NCBI RefSeq assembly: GCF_000423745.1
Contig: NZ_AUIO01000014.1
Coordinates: 1 to 56,525, forward strand
Direction: 5' to 3'
DNA length: 56,525 bases
Source of the DNA: Streptococcus plurextorum DSM 22810
GTDB lineage: Bacteria; Bacillota; Bacilli; Lactobacillales; Streptococcaceae
In this document: positions 24,249 through 33,748 of the stretch, one piece after another
How positions within the stretch are numbered: the first letter of the stretch is position 1
Layout: each line of letters begins with the position of its first letter
Notes under the pieces: generated by a model
The model's database searches: none
What the model saw: the letters and a program-made list of their open reading frames with translations, nothing else
What the model was told of the DNA's origin: nothing
Translations under genes and position numbers: made by a program

Positions 24249-24914
24249 TCACACATATCTGATGATAAGGCTACTAAAAACCAGATCCGCTTGAACTTCT
24301 AGCAATTTGTCCTTGACTTCATGCCCCAGAGGATTTTCTATGGAGCTAAAGACATTATCGCCCACGACTTCAACACGCCAGTTTTTAGGGACATAGAGAG
24401 TAGCTGATGAAAAAATTGCATCCAAGTCAAAACTAGCTTTATCCCCCAAAATGACAGCATTATCAAAATAGATATTGGTGCTACCAAAAACCACATTTGC
24501 ATTCCCATGAATAAAATTATCATCATTGATATAGCGGGTACTAGAGCCGATGACTTTGCCTACAAATCTTACCGGCTCACCGTCAACACTCACATAGCTC
24601 TGCCATTTCGCTTTTTTTGGGAAAATCAAACGAATCCCAAAATAAATCAAAAGTGCCGCTACAGCCATGCTCCAAATACCGACCTTCAACCAATGGTACT
24701 CACTGTTAAGCGTAATAAAGGCAATCGCTGCACCTATATAAGCCGAATGAAGGTTCTTTTTAAGCAGATGAGTCAAGCTCTCCACACTCATATAGGCAAC
24801 TAGTAGTAATTTCCATATAGGCAGACCCAAGTCAGGCAAATGATTCTTAAACAGTATCATGCCTGCCAAACTAATCAGAATTAATCCCCAAAATAGTTGT
24901 TTCCCTTGCTTCAT
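24249..24914 (-). CDS. LiaF-like membrane protein
   Basis: A 221-residue protein. Four hydrophobic segments (residues 8-110) are followed by a cytoplasmic beta-rich domain (about 115-221, GSSTRYINDDNFIHGNANVVFG, FSSATLYVPKNWRVEVVGDNVFSS) of the kind found at the C-terminus of LiaF and related cell-envelope-stress proteins. LiaF restrains LiaS-LiaR signalling in other Firmicutes, but no LiaSR genes are near. The partner here is a LytTR regulator 3 bp upstream. LytTR genes are often paired with a membrane protein that inhibits the regulator, so this protein may hold it inactive. Confidence 0.75.
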   Translation of the reverse strand: MKQGKQLFWGLILISLAGMILFKNHLPDLGLPIWKLLLVAYMSVESLTHLLKKNLHSAYIGAAIAFITLNSEYHWLKVGIWSMAVAALLIYFGIRLIFPKKAKWQSYVSVDGEPVRFVGKVIGSSTRYINDDNFIHGNANVVFGSTNIYFDNAVILGDKASFDLDAIFSSATLYVPKNWRVEVVGDNVFSSIENPLGHEVKDKLLEVQADLVFSSLIIRYV

Positions 24915-24917
24915 CTT

Positions 24918-25364
24918 TTACCGAACCTCCTGAAGTTTTTCTTTTAACAATTGGTAATAATGTCTAGAAGCATGTACTTGCTTATGCGTCTCATAAAAAC
25001 GAAGGGTGCTTGTGCCTGAAAAAGACTTATCCAAAGAGTAAATCTTTTTAACATTGACGATGGTACTTTTAGCTATCCGACAAAAGTAGCTAGGCAATAG
25101 GTCTTCAAGCTCATATAGTTTTAACCGCACCTCATAAGCCTGGTCCTTTGTATGCCCATAAATCTTTGTGCCTTCCGTCTCAAAAAAGAGAAGGTCTGAT
25201 AAGCTGATAAAATACTCGCTAGTCCCCTTATAAAAGGTCAAAGGAGGACTATTGACCCGACTGATAAGCCCTTGTAGCTGTTCGATTTCTGGTGTTAAAC
25301 ACTTGGTGCGAATCACAACCTCAGACGCATCCAAGCTATCATCCAGTTCAACCCTAATTTTCAT
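24918..25364 (-). CDS. LytTR-family DNA-binding regulator
   Basis: A 148-residue protein. Residues 45-145 are a LytTR DNA-binding domain (LSDLLFFETEGTKIYGHTKD, CRIAKSTIVNVKKI, with the C-terminal SRHYYQLLKEKL). There is no receiver domain, so it is not a classical response regulator. The first 40 residues resemble the short N-terminal part of stand-alone LytTR regulators. It is co-transcribed with a LiaF-like membrane protein. A 21-bp-spaced direct repeat just upstream of its promoter suggests positive autoregulation. Confidence 0.85.
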   Translation of the reverse strand: MKIRVELDDSLDASEVVIRTKCLTPEIEQLQGLISRVNSPPLTFYKGTSEYFISLSDLLFFETEGTKIYGHTKDQAYEVRLKLYELEDLLPSYFCRIAKSTIVNVKKIYSLDKSFSGTSTLRFYETHKQVHASRHYYQLLKEKLQEVR

Positions 25365-25390
25365 AGCTTCTCCCTTTCCTTTGTGTTTTC

Positions 25391-25464
25391 ATTATAACAA
25401 GACGATTTAGAAAAACAAGGAGATTTCAGCAAGTGGTTCATTTTTAAGGGTAAGTGGTTCATTT
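25391..25464 (-). promoter_or_regulatory. LytTR gene promoter with paired direct-repeat activator site
   Basis: On the minus strand the -10 is TATAAT (25391-25396) and the -35 is TTGTTT (25413-25418), 16 bp apart. Upstream, AAGTGGTTCATTT occurs at 25431-25443 and at 25452-25464, exactly 21 bp (two helical turns) apart. That spacing and position fit a LytTR dimer site next to RNA polymerase. Confidence 0.7.
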
Positions 25465-25468
25465 GGCT

Positions 25469-25486
25469 TTGGAAAATGGCAGAGCA
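25469..25486 (+). repeat. 18-bp dispersed repeat, copy 1
   Basis: TTGGAAAATGGCAGAGCA is identical to the minus strand of 31543-31560. It is intergenic, between radA and the LytTR gene. The core ATGGCAGAGC also occurs at two other intergenic sites. Confidence 0.7.
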
Positions 25487-25514
25487 AAAGAGCAGGTTTA
25501 TCTCCTGCGAGACG

Positions 25515-26879
25515 TTACGGAAAGACTTTCTTGATGACTTCTCCGACTGTCGTCACTCCAATAAGCTCAATGCCTTTTGGGATATCAATCCCTGGTAGGG
25601 AATTTTTAGGAGCATAAATCCTTGTGAACCCTAGCTTTGCTGCTTCATTAATCCGCTGTTCGATACGGGTAACGCGGCGAATCTCACCAGTCAGACCAAT
25701 CTCTCCGATAAAGGCTTCTTGGGGATTGGTCGGCTTTTCCTTATAGCTGGAAGTAATAGCCACCGCAACAGCAAGGTCAATAGCCGGTTCATCAAGCTTG
25801 ACGCCACCAGCTGACTTAAGAAAGGCATCTTGATTCTGCAAGAGCAGACCACAACGTTTCTCCAAAACAGCCATAATCAGGCTAACACGGTTAAAATCAA
25901 GACCTGTCGTCGTGCGCTTAGCATTTCCAAACACGGTCGGTGTAACCAGCGACTGGACTTCAGCAAGAATAGGACGACTGCCTTCCATGGTCACGACAAT
26001 AGCTGAACCTGTAGCACCATCTAAGCGCTCTTCCAAAAAAACTTGACTGGGATTGAGCACTTCCACTAAGCCACCTGACTGCATCTCAAAAATACCAATT
26101 TCATTGGTCGAACCAAAACGATTTTTAACAGCTCTTAAAATGCGGAAGGTATGATGCCGTTCTCCTTCGAAGTAAAGCACAGTGTCCACCATGTGTTCCA
26201 GCATCCGAGGTCCTGCCAATTGACCTTCTTTGGTCACATGACCAACAATAAAGGTCGCGATGTTATTCGTCTTAGCGAGTTGCATGAGCTCCGCTGTCAC
26301 TTCACGTACCTGTGATACAGACCCCTGAACCCCTGAAATCTCTGGACTCATAATGGTCTGAATCGAATCGATAATCAGAAAATCAGGTTGGAGGGTTTCT
26401 ACTTGGCTACGGATAGCCTGCATATTGGTCTCAGCATAGAGGTAAAATTCATTATCAATATCGCCTAAACGCTCACTGCGCAATTTAATCTGCTCCGCTG
26501 ATTCTTCCCCTGAAACATAGAGGACTGTCCCTTTATCAGCCAGTTGGGTCGAAACTTGCAACAGAAGCGTGGATTTCCCAATCCCAGGATCGCCTCCGAT
26601 AAGCACCAGACTGCCTGGCACAACACCGCCACCAAGTACGCGATTAAATTCGTCCATATCCGTTTTAACGCGAGCATAGTTAATAGATGAAACGTCTTTT
26701 AACTTAGTCGGCTTACTTTTTTCACCAGTTAAACTGACACGGGCATTTTTGACTTCTGCTACCTCCACTTCTTCCTCAAAAGATGTCCAGGCAGAACAAT
26801 TTGGGCATCGTCCTAAATATTTCGGAGAGTGGTAGCCACATTCTTGACAGATAAAAGTTGATTTTTTCTTAGCGATGAT
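25515..26879 (-). CDS. radA: DNA repair and competence protein RadA
   Basis: A 454-residue RecA-like helicase that promotes branch migration in recombination and transformation. It has an N-terminal zinc finger ([18 protein letters not shown]), Walker [15 protein letters not shown], the RadA motif [11 protein letters not shown] and a C-terminal Lon-like domain. No ATG, GTG or TTG lies in frame between the upstream TAG and the zinc finger. Two ATC codons (26879-26877 and 26876-26874) follow a GAGGAAG site, giving IIAKKKSTF. An internal GTG at 26768 would remove the zinc finger. I therefore infer an AUC start, as I recall for other streptococci. A promoter sits at 26912-26940, and dut lies 114 bp upstream. 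Confidence 0.93.
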   Translation of the reverse strand: MIAKKKSTFICQECGYHSPKYLGRCPNCSAWTSFEEEVEVAEVKNARVSLTGEKSKPTKLKDVSSINYARVKTDMDEFNRVLGGGVVPGSLVLIGGDPGIGKSTLLLQVSTQLADKGTVLYVSGEESAEQIKLRSERLGDIDNEFYLYAETNMQAIRSQVETLQPDFLIIDSIQTIMSPEISGVQGSVSQVREVTAELMQLAKTNNIATFIVGHVTKEGQLAGPRMLEHMVDTVLYFEGERHHTFRILRAVKNRFGSTNEIGIFEMQSGGLVEVLNPSQVFLEERLDGATGSAIVVTMEGSRPILAEVQSLVTPTVFGNAKRTTTGLDFNRVSLIMAVLEKRCGLLLQNQDAFLKSAGGVKLDEPAIDLAVAVAITSSYKEKPTNPQEAFIGEIGLTGEIRRVTRIEQRINEAAKLGFTRIYAPKNSLPGIDIPKGIELIGVTTVGEVIKKVFP

Positions 26880-26911
26880 TACTTCCTCTTTCTTTGTTAG
26901 ATAATGCTTCT

Positions 26912-26940
26912 ATTATAGAGTATTCGGCATTTTTTAGCAA
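26912..26940 (-). promoter_or_regulatory. radA promoter
   Basis: On the minus strand TTGCTA (26935-26940) and TATAAT (26912-26917) are 17 bp apart. A GCCGAATA sequence overlapping the spacer is a weak partial match to the ComX box. Confidence 0.7.
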
Positions 26941-26993
26941 AAGCAGAAGCTTAGTACCAAAAACAGATAGCCCAAAGACTATCTGTCATTCTC

Positions 26994-27437
26994 TTATTTC
27001 CCCGTTGAGCCAAAGCCACCCGTCCGAACGCCTTCGGCTTGATCACCGTCAGCCAAAAGGAAGGGAACAAAAACAGCCTGAACGATTCGCTCACCAGCTT
27101 CCACCACAACGGTTTCTTCTGTGATATTTCGCATCTGGGCAAAAATATGACCTTCATTGGCTGGATTGCCGTAGTAGTCGCCGTCAATAACTCCGACCGA
27201 GTTAATCAGAACCAGCCCCTTCTTGCGAGGATTGGACGAGCGGTCGTAGAGATAGAGGACCTCACCTGCCTGCATATAGGCTTTTACACCTGTCGGCACC
27301 AGCTTAATCTCGCCTGGCTCCAAGCTGACCCTCTCCGCAGCTTTCAGGTCGTAACCTGCTGCGTGGGCCGTCTCACGCTTTGGTAATAAATTTTCATCTG
27401 TAAACTGGCTGACCAGTTCGAATCCACGGATTTTCAT
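26994..27437 (-). CDS. dut: dUTP diphosphatase
   Basis: A 147-residue trimeric dUTPase that hydrolyses dUTP to dUMP, keeping uracil out of DNA. Motifs I to V are seen: AHAAGYDLKAA, DRSSNPRKKGLVL, INSVGVIDGDYYGN, ERIVQAVFVP and the glycine-rich tail GGFGSTGK. The ATG at 27437 with GAGGAAA upstream gives the normal length; the open frame continues upstream. It has its own promoter and lies ahead of radA, an arrangement conserved in streptococci. Confidence 0.95.
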   Translation of the reverse strand: MKIRGFELVSQFTDENLLPKRETAHAAGYDLKAAERVSLEPGEIKLVPTGVKAYMQAGEVLYLYDRSSNPRKKGLVLINSVGVIDGDYYGNPANEGHIFAQMRNITEETVVVEAGERIVQAVFVPFLLADGDQAEGVRTGGFGSTGK

Positions 27438-27477
27438 GTTTGTTTCCTCAATTTCTTCTATACATGCTACGTTCCCT

Positions 27478-27506
27478 ATTATAATTGATTCGCAGACTAA
27501 AAGCAA
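27478..27506 (-). promoter_or_regulatory. dut promoter with a partial ComX-box match
   Basis: On the minus strand TTGCTT (27501-27506) and TATAAT (27478-27483) are 17 bp apart. TGCGAATC (27487-27494) in the spacer matches TACGAATA at 6 of 8 positions. The -35 overlaps the terminator hairpin that ends satB. Confidence 0.55.
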
Positions 27507-27531
27507 AACTCCAACCTAATGGCTGGAATTT
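27504..27531 (-). terminator. Terminator of the satRAB operon
   Basis: AAAATTCCAGCC and GGTTGGAGTTTT (minus strand) form a stem with mismatches and a 4-nt loop, followed by a T-rich stretch. It lies 6 bp past satB. Confidence 0.65.
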
Positions 27532-27536
27532 TGATT

Positions 27537-29321
27537 TTATTCAAACACAAACTGGTTGTGGTAGAGTTCGGCATAGAAGCCGTTTAGTTTGAGGAGTTGG
27601 CTGTGGTTGCCTTGCTCGATAACTTTTCCGTCTTTGAGGACGATGATTTCGTCCGCATTGAGAATGGTTTTGAGGCGGTGTGCAATGACGAAGCTGGTCC
27701 GTCCTGCGATAATAGCCTCCATAGCTTTTTGAATTTTGGCTTCCGTTACGGTATCAACGTTAGACGTTGCTTCGTCCAAAATCAAGACTTGTGGATCTGT
27801 CAAGAGCGTACGGGCAATGGAAATCAGCTGTTTCTGACCTGTCGAGAAGACATTCTCATCATCGGTCACAAAGGTTTCATAGCCCTCTGGCAAGCTCATG
27901 ATGAAGTCGTGGATATGGGTGGCACGAGCTGCGGTTTCCACCATTTCCTGCGAAATGCTTTCATCACCAAAGCGGATATTGTCCGCAATAGTACCCGAGA
28001 ATAGCACCGATTCCTGCAAGACAATACCAACCTTATCCCGCAAGCTGTCCAAGTCATATTCTCGAATATCGCGACCATCAAAGGCCACACTACCACCATT
28101 GACATCATAGAAGCGGTTAATCAAGTTCATAATGGTAGTCTTACCAGATCCCGTCGGACCAACGACCGCCACCATCTTGCCCTTAGGAGCAGAGATAGAC
28201 ACCTTGTCCAAGACCTTCTGACCTGGCAAGTAGCCAAAGTCGATGTCCTTGATTTCAACGCCTTCTTTTAATTCGGTAAATAGCGGAGCGTTTTGAGGGC
28301 GAACTTCCTCTGGCTCATCAAACATTTCCTGAATACGATGAGCACCTGTGAAGGCTAGTTGCAATTCTGCCCAGCTGGCAGCAACCTGCATGATTGGCTG
28401 GTAATACTGTTGCGAATACTGAACAAAAGTCACCACCAGACCAAGTGCGGCAGCTGTTTCCAGCGAGCTATCGTTGAGAACAATGCTGGAACCTGCAAAG
28501 ATAACAATAGCCGTATTGACCAAGCTCAGACCATTCATAAATGGGAAGAGAACACCACCAAACAAGCGTCCCTTGAAGGTCGTACGGCGAACCTCTTCAT
28601 TGAGTTCCAAGAAACCTTCAATCGTCTCTTCCTGCACACCTTGTACAATAATCGCTTTTTGTCCAGAAATCTTCTCATCCATGTAGGCATTGAGCTTAGA
28701 TACCGCAGCCTGTTGCTTATCCGTATATTTCCGTGATAGGCGGATGATAACGACCAAAGCAATCAAGGCAACTGGCGTGGACGCAATGGTCACCAAGGCC
28801 AAGCGAGTATCCTGACGGAACATCATAATAACCATACCAACATAAAGAGCGATGTTGGTCACCACTTGGGTCAAGGACTGGTTAAAAGCGTTTTGGATAT
28901 TGTCCAAATCACTGGTAAAGCGAGAAAGAATATCCCCGTCCTTGTGGCTATCAAAGAAGGCAACTGTCAAACGTTCCAGCTTGCCAAACAAGCCCTTACG
29001 CATACGGTTGGTCGAATGAGCCACGATACGCGTGAAGAGGAGAGTGTAAATCAAGGAAGCCACAACCGTCGCCGCATAGGCAAAGAAAAGATTGAGCATA
29101 ACCCCGTTAAAATCAGCCATGTCTGGTTGAAAGTCAGCCTGACCAGCTTGATTGGCCATAAAGTAAGCCTGCCCGATTTTCCCCATCTCCGCAATGGCAT
29201 TTCCAAGGAAAACAGGTGTCTTAACCTGCAAGTAGGTCGCTGCCACAATGGCTAGAAAAATCACAGCAAAGGACAGTTTATAGCGTTTGAAATAAAACCA
29301 GAAAAAACGTAACGTCTTCAT
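27537..29321 (-). CDS. satB: ABC multidrug exporter subunit SatB (PatB-like)
   Basis: A 594-residue half-transporter with six membrane helices (residues 15-310) and an ATPase domain (about 350-590). Walker A is [12 protein letters not shown], the signature [14 protein letters not shown] is variant, and Walker B is [11 protein letters not shown] with the catalytic glutamate present. It closely recalls pneumococcal PatB and S. suis SatB, which with their partner expel fluoroquinolones and dyes. It abuts satA with no gap. In the heterodimer it supplies the intact Walker B for the consensus site. Confidence 0.9.
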   Translation of the reverse strand: MKTLRFFWFYFKRYKLSFAVIFLAIVAATYLQVKTPVFLGNAIAEMGKIGQAYFMANQAGQADFQPDMADFNGVMLNLFFAYAATVVASLIYTLLFTRIVAHSTNRMRKGLFGKLERLTVAFFDSHKDGDILSRFTSDLDNIQNAFNQSLTQVVTNIALYVGMVIMMFRQDTRLALVTIASTPVALIALVVIIRLSRKYTDKQQAAVSKLNAYMDEKISGQKAIIVQGVQEETIEGFLELNEEVRRTTFKGRLFGGVLFPFMNGLSLVNTAIVIFAGSSIVLNDSSLETAAALGLVVTFVQYSQQYYQPIMQVAASWAELQLAFTGAHRIQEMFDEPEEVRPQNAPLFTELKEGVEIKDIDFGYLPGQKVLDKVSISAPKGKMVAVVGPTGSGKTTIMNLINRFYDVNGGSVAFDGRDIREYDLDSLRDKVGIVLQESVLFSGTIADNIRFGDESISQEMVETAARATHIHDFIMSLPEGYETFVTDDENVFSTGQKQLISIARTLLTDPQVLILDEATSNVDTVTEAKIQKAMEAIIAGRTSFVIAHRLKTILNADEIIVLKDGKVIEQGNHSQLLKLNGFYAELYHNQFVFE

Positions 29322-31028
29322 CTATTCCTCCCTCCCTTTCTGTGTTTCGTAGATTTCACGGTAAACGTCATTCGTCGCTACCAGCTCAGCGTGGGTACCT
29401 TGGCCGATCAGACGACCTTCATCAAGTACCAAAATCTTATCAGCTTTGACAACAGAAGAAATCTTCTGGGCAACGATGACAGTGGTTGTCCCTTTCAAAT
29501 CATGGTTGAGAGCCTCTTGGACTAGTTTCTCAGACTTGGCATCCAGGGCAGAAGTCGAGTCATCCAAGACCAAAACCTTAGGCTCGCCAATCACACCACG
29601 TGCAATGGACATCCGCTGTTTCTGACCACCAGAGAAGTTATTTCCACGTTCTTCTACTTGGCTCTCATAGGTATCATCCAAGCGGTCGATAAATTCTTTG
29701 GCTTGGGCAATACCTGCGGCCCGCTCCAATCTTGCACGATCAGCACCAGGAGCCCCTTGACGCAGGTTATCCGCAATGGTCCCCGAGAAGAGAATAGCCT
29801 TTTGCAAGACAATCGATACCGTATCACGCAGGGTGTTCTTGCTGACTTCTTTCAAGTCCCGACCACCGATGGACACCGTTCCTTCTTGCGGGTCAAACAA
29901 ACGCGGAATCAGTTGAGCAAGAGTAGATTTACCCGCACCTGTTGCACCAACCACACCGACCATTTGCCCTGGCTCAATCTCAAATGAGATATTTTTCAAA
30001 GTCGGCTCCGTATCGTGTGGATAGGTAAAGCTAACATTGTCAAAGACAATCTTACCAGTCAATTCTTCATCCGCCACATCCTTGAAGGTCATAGCAGGCT
30101 CCGTATCCAAGACCTCACTGATACGCTTAATAGAAATGGCAGCACGAGAAGCCTGCATCCCCATGAAGCTAGTCATGATAATGGCAAACATGATTTGCAT
30201 GAGGTAGCTCATAAAGGAAGTAAAGCCACCAACTGCTTCCATATTGGTTTCCAACATCCCGGACACCAAGTAGAGCGATGCAAAAATCGCCATGTAAGAG
30301 ATAAACATCATCAAGGGTTGCAAGATAGCAAAACCATAGCCGATAAAGAGGTTGAGGTCCAAGAGTTCATTGGATACATCCTTGAATTTCTTGTACTGGT
30401 TTTTCTCTTGAACAAAAGATTTGACCACACGGATTCCACGCAAATTTTCCTTGGCAATACTGTTCATCTTGTCCATGAGGGATTGGAATTTCCCAAAACG
30501 TGGTCCCATTTGCCCCATAACAACCGCCATAATGGCCATAATCAAGACCACCATGACAATAATCATCCACCAGAGTTCTGGCATGGTCCGCACCGCCATG
30601 ATGAAGGAACCCACAAAAAGAAGGGGAACCCGTAGCAAGATGGTAAAAAGCATCATGGTCAAGTTCTGAATCTGGTTCACATCATTTGTCATCCGAACGA
30701 CCAAGTTCCCTGCATTAAACTCTTCGACGTTAGCATAAGAAAAGCCCTGAATCTTGCGGAAGGTTTGCTCACGAATATCCGCAGACACCCCTTGTGAAAT
30801 TTTCGCCGCAGCAATGGTATTGGCAAGACCAGCCAAGAGACCAATCCCCGCAATCACCAAGAGCAACTGGCCCACGCGGACAATTTCATCCTTGTCATTG
30901 GCCAAGACAGCTGTCAAGACATCTTTTAAGTAGTTGGGCTGCAAGAGGGTTGTAAGGACGACAACTGACGTCAAGGCAATACAGGCCAAGGCATACCATT
31001 TATAACGCAAAATGGCTTTTTTATACAT
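29322..31028 (-). CDS. satA: ABC multidrug exporter subunit SatA (PatA-like)
   Basis: A 568-residue half-transporter with six membrane helices and a C-terminal ATPase. Walker A is GATGAGKSTLAQL, the signature FSGGQKQRMSIARG is intact, but Walker B is VLVLDDSTSALD: aspartate replaces the catalytic glutamate. That is the degenerate site expected in heterodimeric exporters. It recalls PatA of pneumococcus and SatA of S. suis (fluoroquinolone efflux). Its start overlaps the MarR gene by 8 bp. Confidence 0.9.
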   Translation of the reverse strand: MYKKAILRYKWYALACIALTSVVVLTTLLQPNYLKDVLTAVLANDKDEIVRVGQLLLVIAGIGLLAGLANTIAAAKISQGVSADIREQTFRKIQGFSYANVEEFNAGNLVVRMTNDVNQIQNLTMMLFTILLRVPLLFVGSFIMAVRTMPELWWMIIVMVVLIMAIMAVVMGQMGPRFGKFQSLMDKMNSIAKENLRGIRVVKSFVQEKNQYKKFKDVSNELLDLNLFIGYGFAILQPLMMFISYMAIFASLYLVSGMLETNMEAVGGFTSFMSYLMQIMFAIIMTSFMGMQASRAAISIKRISEVLDTEPAMTFKDVADEELTGKIVFDNVSFTYPHDTEPTLKNISFEIEPGQMVGVVGATGAGKSTLAQLIPRLFDPQEGTVSIGGRDLKEVSKNTLRDTVSIVLQKAILFSGTIADNLRQGAPGADRARLERAAGIAQAKEFIDRLDDTYESQVEERGNNFSGGQKQRMSIARGVIGEPKVLVLDDSTSALDAKSEKLVQEALNHDLKGTTTVIVAQKISSVVKADKILVLDEGRLIGQGTHAELVATNDVYREIYETQKGREE

Positions 31029-31470
31029 GTTTCTTCTCCTTATAATTCCTAATATTTTCTTTTAATTGATTGGCCACCTGCTTAATCAGATGAAATTCTT
31101 CCTTTTGAATCCCTTGAAAAAGCGAGCGGTGCATTTCTTCATGGAAGGCTTCTAGGCGACTAATCTTGCTCTGGCCTTTCTCCGTCAAGACCAACTGCTT
31201 ATAGCGTTTGTCAAGCTGAGAAGGCAGGACCTGGATAAAGCCATTTCTTTCCATTCGCTTGACCAGATTACTGGCAACGGATTTGGAAATGCGAAGTTCG
31301 GTTTCAATGTCTTTGACAAAGGTTTCAATATCCGACCGCTCCGCTATGAAACGCAAGGCCCAGCCCTGTGGACCTGCCAGGTGTTCCACATCATATTCCT
31401 TGGCAATGGTTTCACTGATTTGTTCAATCTGATTGAGCAAGTTCCGAAAATCTGCAATGGTATGTCCCAA
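31021..31470 (-). CDS. satR: MarR-family repressor of the satAB efflux operon
   Basis: A 149-residue MarR protein. The winged helix spans about residues 45-110 (ELRISKSVASNLVKRMERNG, then LDKRYKQLVLTEKGQ), with dimerisation helices at both ends. It is the first gene of the marR-satA-satB operon, matching the S. suis SatR arrangement, in which loss of the repressor raises drug efflux. Its promoter contains a 20-bp dyad in the spacer, a good autoregulatory operator. Confidence 0.88.
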   Translation of the reverse strand: MGHTIADFRNLLNQIEQISETIAKEYDVEHLAGPQGWALRFIAERSDIETFVKDIETELRISKSVASNLVKRMERNGFIQVLPSQLDKRYKQLVLTEKGQSKISRLEAFHEEMHRSLFQGIQKEEFHLIKQVANQLKENIRNYKEKKHV

Positions 31471-31508
31471 GATAGCTCCTTTCCAATCAATTAATTAGCA
31501 TGAGGACT

Positions 31509-31537
31509 ATTATAGTTTTCTTGAGAACTATTGTCAA
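31509..31537 (-). promoter_or_regulatory. satRAB promoter with MarR-type operator
   Basis: On the minus strand TTGACA (31532-31537) and TATAAT (31509-31514) are 17 bp apart. The dyad ATAGTTTTCTTGAGAACTAT (31512-31531) fills the spacer, with 16 of 20 positions symmetric. SatR bound here would block polymerase. Confidence 0.8.
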
Positions 31538-31542
31538 GTTTC

Positions 31543-31560
31543 TGCTCTGCCATTTTCCAA
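31543..31560 (-). repeat. 18-bp dispersed repeat, copy 2
   Basis: The minus strand reads TTGGAAAATGGCAGAGCA, identical to 25469-25486. It lies between the satR promoter and the gpsA promoter. Confidence 0.7.
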
Positions 31561-31573
31561 AAAAAAGTATCTA

Positions 31574-31582
31574 TGATATAAT
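31574..31582 (+). promoter_or_regulatory. gpsA-galU promoter, extended -10
   Basis: TGATATAAT (31574-31582) is an extended -10 box. No good -35 is present. The transcript would start about 20 bp before the GGGGAA ribosome binding site of gpsA. Confidence 0.65.
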
Positions 31583-31610
31583 GGAGAAAATACTGACATA
31601 GGGGAATCTT

Positions 31611-32627
31611 ATGGAGAAACAAACCATTGCTGTTCTAGGACCTGGGTCTTGGGGAACAGCACTTGCACAGGTCCTCAACGATAACGGGCATTCTGTTCGT
31701 ATCTGGGGAAACATTCCAGAGCAAATCGATGAAATCAACGAGCAGCACACCAACACACGCTACTTCAAAGACATTGTCCTAGATGAAAAGATTAAAGGAT
31801 ATAAGGATTTAGCGGAAACCTTAGACGGTGTGGATGCGGTGCTCTTTGTCGTGCCAACCAAGGTAACCCGTCTGGTTGCCAAACAAGTGGCCCAAACCCT
31901 CAAACACAAGGTGGTTATCATGCACGCCTCAAAAGGTTTGGAGCCCGATAGCCACAAGCGACTTTCTCAAGTCTTAGAAGAAGAGATTCCAGCGGAACTT
32001 CGTTCTGAAATCGTTGTAGTTTCAGGACCAAGCCATGCGGAAGAAACCATTGTCCGTGACTTGACCTTGATTTCTGCCGCTTCTAAAGACCTGGAAACGG
32101 CCACCTATGTACAAAATCTCTTCAGCAACCGCTACTTCCGCCTCTACACCAACAACGATGTTATCGGCGTGGAGACAGCTGGAGCTCTGAAAAATATCAT
32201 CGCAGTTGGGGCAGGAGCCCTTCACGGCTTGGGATATGGTGACAATGCCAAGGCCGCTATTATTGCCCGCGGTTTGACCGAAATCACCCGTCTCGGTGTG
32301 AAAATGGGAGCCAACCCTCTGACTTACAGTGGACTTTCTGGTGTAGGGGACCTGATTGTAACTGGTACTTCCGTTCACTCTCGTAACTGGCGAGCAGGGG
32401 ATTTGCTTGGTAAGGGCGAAAAACTCGAAGACATCGAAGCCAACATGGGCATGGTCATCGAGGGAATTTCGACCACCAAGGCTGCCTATGAACTGGCACA
32501 GGAACTCGATGTTTACATGCCTATTACTCAAGCCATTTATAGCGTGATTTACCAAGGTGCTAGCATTGAAGATGCCATAAAAGAGATTATGTCTGGTGAA
32601 TTCCGCCAGGAAAATGAATGGTCTTGA
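31611..32627 (+). CDS. gpsA: Glycerol-3-phosphate dehydrogenase [NAD(P)+]
   Basis: A 338-residue enzyme that makes sn-glycerol 3-phosphate from dihydroxyacetone phosphate for phospholipid and teichoic-acid synthesis. The Rossmann motif [13 protein letters not shown] lies at about residues 11-23. The catalytic lysine is in [12 protein letters not shown], and [10 protein letters not shown] is present. GGGGAA precedes the ATG by 5 nt. It is paired with galU 15 bp downstream, as commonly in streptococci. Confidence 0.97.
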   Translation: MEKQTIAVLGPGSWGTALAQVLNDNGHSVRIWGNIPEQIDEINEQHTNTRYFKDIVLDEKIKGYKDLAETLDGVDAVLFVVPTKVTRLVAKQVAQTLKHKVVIMHASKGLEPDSHKRLSQVLEEEIPAELRSEIVVVSGPSHAEETIVRDLTLISAASKDLETATYVQNLFSNRYFRLYTNNDVIGVETAGALKNIIAVGAGALHGLGYGDNAKAAIIARGLTEITRLGVKMGANPLTYSGLSGVGDLIVTGTSVHSRNWRAGDLLGKGEKLEDIEANMGMVIEGISTTKAAYELAQELDVYMPITQAIYSVIYQGASIEDAIKEIMSGEFRQENEWS

Positions 32628-32642
32628 TAAAAGGAGAGGAAT

Positions 32643-33548
32643 ATGACTAAAATAGTTAGAAAAGCTGTGATTCCAGCAGCAGGTTTGGGAACTCGTTTCC
32701 TGCCTGCAACCAAGGCACTTGCCAAGGAAATGTTGCCAATCGTTGACAAGCCAACCATTCAATTCATCGTTGAAGAGGCCTTACGTTCGGGCATCGAAGA
32801 CATCTTGGTTGTCACTGGTAAGTCCAAACGTTCAATTGAAGACCACTTTGACTCAAACTTTGAATTGGAATACAACTTGAAGGAAAAAGGAAAAGATGAC
32901 CTCTTGAAATTGGTTGATGAAACCACTGGCATTCGCCTCCATTTCATCCGCCAAAGTCACCCTCGTGGACTGGGAGATGCTGTCTTACAAGCCAAAGCCT
33001 TTGTTGGAAATGAGCCATTTGTGGTAATGTTAGGGGACGACCTCATGGACATTACCGATACAAAAGCAGTACCACTGACCAAGCAACTCATGAACGACTA
33101 CGAGAAGACCCACGCATCCACCATTGCGGTCATGCCTGTTCCTCATGAAGAAGTATCTGCCTACGGTGTCATTGCCCCACATGGTGAAGGTGTGAACGGT
33201 CTCTATAGCGTTGATACCTTTGTTGAAAAACCAAAACCAGAAGACGCCCCTTCTGACCTGGCCATTATCGGTCGTTACCTCCTGACACCTGAAATTTTTG
33301 AGATTTTAGAAACCCAAAAACCAGGTGCTGGCAATGAAATTCAGTTAACAGATGCCATCGACACTCTCAACAAAACCCAGCGTGTTTTTGCCCGTGAGTT
33401 CAAAGGCAACCGTTACGATGTCGGAGATAAGTTTGGTTTCATGAAAACTTCTATCGACTACGCTCTTAAACACCCTCAAGTCAAAGATGATTTAAAAGAC
33501 TATATTATCGAGCTAGGCAAAAAACTCGAAGGAAAAAGCAAGAAATAA
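32643..33548 (+). CDS. galU: UTP-glucose-1-phosphate uridylyltransferase
   Basis: A 301-residue nucleotidyltransferase that makes UDP-glucose for capsule, glycolipid and teichoic-acid precursors. The nucleotide motif [20 protein letters not shown] is at residues 11-30, with IVDKPTIQF and [12 protein letters not shown] further on. AGGAGG-like AAAGGAGAGG precedes the ATG. In streptococci carrying a hyaluronan locus the homologue is named hasC. Here it is with gpsA, the housekeeping position. Confidence 0.96.
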   Translation: MTKIVRKAVIPAAGLGTRFLPATKALAKEMLPIVDKPTIQFIVEEALRSGIEDILVVTGKSKRSIEDHFDSNFELEYNLKEKGKDDLLKLVDETTGIRLHFIRQSHPRGLGDAVLQAKAFVGNEPFVVMLGDDLMDITDTKAVPLTKQLMNDYEKTHASTIAVMPVPHEEVSAYGVIAPHGEGVNGLYSVDTFVEKPKPEDAPSDLAIIGRYLLTPEIFEILETQKPGAGNEIQLTDAIDTLNKTQRVFAREFKGNRYDVGDKFGFMKTSIDYALKHPQVKDDLKDYIIELGKKLEGKSKK

Positions 33549-33573
33549 GCACAAGAGCTTTTAGCTCTTCTCA

Positions 33574-33617
33574 GATTGAAGAAAAGGTCTCTTCTAGACA
33601 ATTTCTTCAATCTTTTT
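33574..33617 (+). terminator. Terminator of gpsA-galU
   Basis: AGATTGAAGAAA pairs with TTTCTTCAATCT around an 18-nt loop and is followed by a T run. It lies 26 bp past galU. Confidence 0.85.
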
Positions 33618-33633
33618 TCATTGTCAAAATCAA

Positions 33634-33677
33634 AAAAACTCTTAGAAACACTGGAAAAAGTGTCTCTAAGAGTTTCA
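33634..33677 (-). terminator. Terminator of pepO
   Basis: AAACTCTTAGAAACACT and AGTGTCTCTAAGAGTTT form a 17-bp stem with one mismatch and a short loop. The flanking A run reads as T on the minus strand. It faces the galU terminator. Confidence 0.8.
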
Positions 33678-33748
33678 TTGTTATTTAGCTGATGATCCTT
33701 CAAAGGCTCTATCAACAACTTACCTTTAAACTGCCTCTTGTCCTTAAA

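Noticed and set aside
25515..26768. radA starting at the GTG at 26768
   Set aside because: It would remove the conserved zinc finger encoded in frame immediately upstream.
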